Below, in pieces: positions 63,378-64,000 of a stretch of DNA of 64,000 nt (within the stretch, counting starts at the first letter, position 1; each line of letters opens with the position of its first letter). The stretch is taken from contig NZ_BLJE01000002.1 in assembly GCF_009811795.1 (NCBI RefSeq), positions 1,054,001 to 1,118,000 on the forward strand. The letters are read 5' to 3'. A program made the translations under genes and the position numbers. The notes under the pieces were generated by a model. The model made no database searches. It was not told the origin of the DNA and saw only the letters and a list, made by a program, of their open reading frames with translations. The stretch is from Litoreibacter roseus. Its GTDB lineage: Bacteria; Pseudomonadota; Alphaproteobacteria; Rhodobacterales; Rhodobacteraceae.

Positions 63378-64000
63378 GCGCCGAGGGCCCGTTGCATCAG
63401 GTCGTAGGGATGCTTCCACCCCGGTGTTTCACTGATGCGGGCGAGCCATGCATCGATATGCGGCCAGTCCTTGCGATCAAACCCGAACGGTTCATCGTAA
63501 AAGAGATAGGAACAGCAACTGATATCGGCCACTGTGAGCGCATCTCCGACAATCCAGTCACGCCCATCCAGATGGTCGTTGAGTACAGCGTAGGCAGCCT
63601 TCAGGCGGCCCTGAAGAAATGCGATAGCCTCTTGAGGACGCTTTTCTTGCGGCAGGAAATTCAGCAGAAACCGCGCAACCCCCGCCTGGCTCGACATCTT
63701 GTGGTTGTCCCACAAAACCCAGCGAAGCACTTCGTATTTGTCGTCTTCCGTACCGCCAAGCCTGCCGGTCTTGTCTACAATGTATTGCTGAATGACACCG
63801 GATTGGGTCAGCTTCACGTCCCCGTCGATCAAAACAGGAACCTCCCCCATCGGGTTCAGCGTTTTAAAGGCGTCACTGCGGGCTGCGCCCTTGAAGAAGT
63901 CGACAAACACAGGTTGCCAATCGACGCCTGCAAGCTCAAGGGTCAAGGCTGCTTTGTAGGCATTGCCGCTTTCGCCAAAACAATAAAGTTGCATGGTCAT
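63374..64000 (-). CDS. Glutathione S-transferase family protein
   Basis: A 208-residue protein with an N-terminal thioredoxin fold (QLYCFGESGNAYKAAL, GEVPVLIDGD, LTQSGVIQQYI) and a helical C-terminal domain with VGDALTVADISCCSYL. The catalytic Ser or Cys is in the ESGNAYK region. The start is the ATG at 64000 or the one at 63994. No upstream sequence is available to choose. It is the first visible gene of the GST-membrane protein-fadA-fadJ run. Confidence 0.9.
   Translation of the reverse strand: MTMQLYCFGESGNAYKAALTLELAGVDWQPVFVDFFKGAARSDAFKTLNPMGEVPVLIDGDVKLTQSGVIQQYIVDKTGRLGGTEDDKYEVLRWVLWDNHKMSSQAGVARFLLNFLPQEKRPQEAIAFLQGRLKAAYAVLNDHLDGRDWIVGDALTVADISCCSYLFYDEPFGFDRKDWPHIDAWLARISETPGWKHPYDLMQRALGA

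Noticed and set aside
1-64000. Mobile elements, prophage, CRISPR arrays or defence islands.
   Set aside because: No transposase, integrase, phage structural gene, cas gene, repeated spacer pattern or terminal repeat was seen.

Overview
The window looks like ordinary chromosomal DNA of a marine alphaproteobacterium of the family Rhodobacteraceae (Roseobacter group). The evidence is gene content and order: pal-cpoB-tilS-ftsH, hom-glpX-recJ, a Tad/Flp pilus block with a linked AAA ATPase, a PrpE-type synthetase, a MaeB-type malic enzyme, DUF3572 and DUF983 proteins, and a trimethylamine-methyltransferase homologue without pyrrolysine. I saw no insertion sequence, prophage, integrase, CRISPR array or rRNA. 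One tRNA gene (Glu, TTC) is present. Genus and species cannot be told from the sequence alone.

Layout. 1-8000: cell-envelope tail (pal, cpoB), tilS, ftsH, a MOSC protein and the one-carbon genes fhs and folD. 8200-13000: a membrane LytTR regulator, then a minus-strand run of pdeM, a ligase-associated Lhr-like helicase and a 3-hydroxyisobutyrate-dehydrogenase-like enzyme. 13000-25650: a minus-strand Tad/Flp pilus locus. In transcription order it has three small Flp-like prepilins, cpaB, the cpaC secretin, an OmpA lipoprotein, cpaE, tadA, tadB, tadC, two TPR lipoproteins, a prepilin peptidase and an AAA ATPase. 26000-33200: a lytic transglycosylase, Nudix and DUF983 proteins, an EF-hand/ECF sigma/membrane protein/metal-sensor-like operon, a PleD-like diguanylate cyclase, DUF3572, MarR and HAD genes. 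33300-38200: a Tat-exported MsrB-like protein, an MttB-like methyltransferase, a secreted trypsin-like protease, and an H-NOX gene coupled to a diguanylate cyclase. 38240-42460: tRNA-Glu and hom-glpX-recJ. 42500-50700: a small lipoprotein, a TetR regulator, glyA, nadK, a DUF3072-like protein, maeB and prpE. 50766-55270: a tightly overlapping nucleoside-salvage operon cdd-deoA-deoB-add-upp. 55271-64000: a membrane protein resembling an inactivated M48 peptidase, an acyl-CoA synthetase, a sulfotransferase, a degenerate Hint-domain protein, and a fatty-acid oxidation operon (GST, small membrane protein, thiolase, FadJ-type multifunctional enzyme).

How it fits together. fhs, folD and glyA supply folate one-carbon units. 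maeB, prpE, the acyl-CoA synthetase and the fad genes handle C3/C4 and acyl-CoA carbon. The cdd-upp operon recycles nucleosides. The Tad pilus, two diguanylate cyclases and the H-NOX sensor point to control of surface attachment. The points most worth a second look are the three Flp-like prepilins with Asp rather than Glu at +5, the AAA ATPase at the end of the Tad operon, the H-NOX protein with a changed YxSxR motif, the M48-like protein without its HExxH motif, the cysteine-less Hint domain, the hairpin-rich 261-bp gap beside glyA, and several clean palindromic operator candidates.
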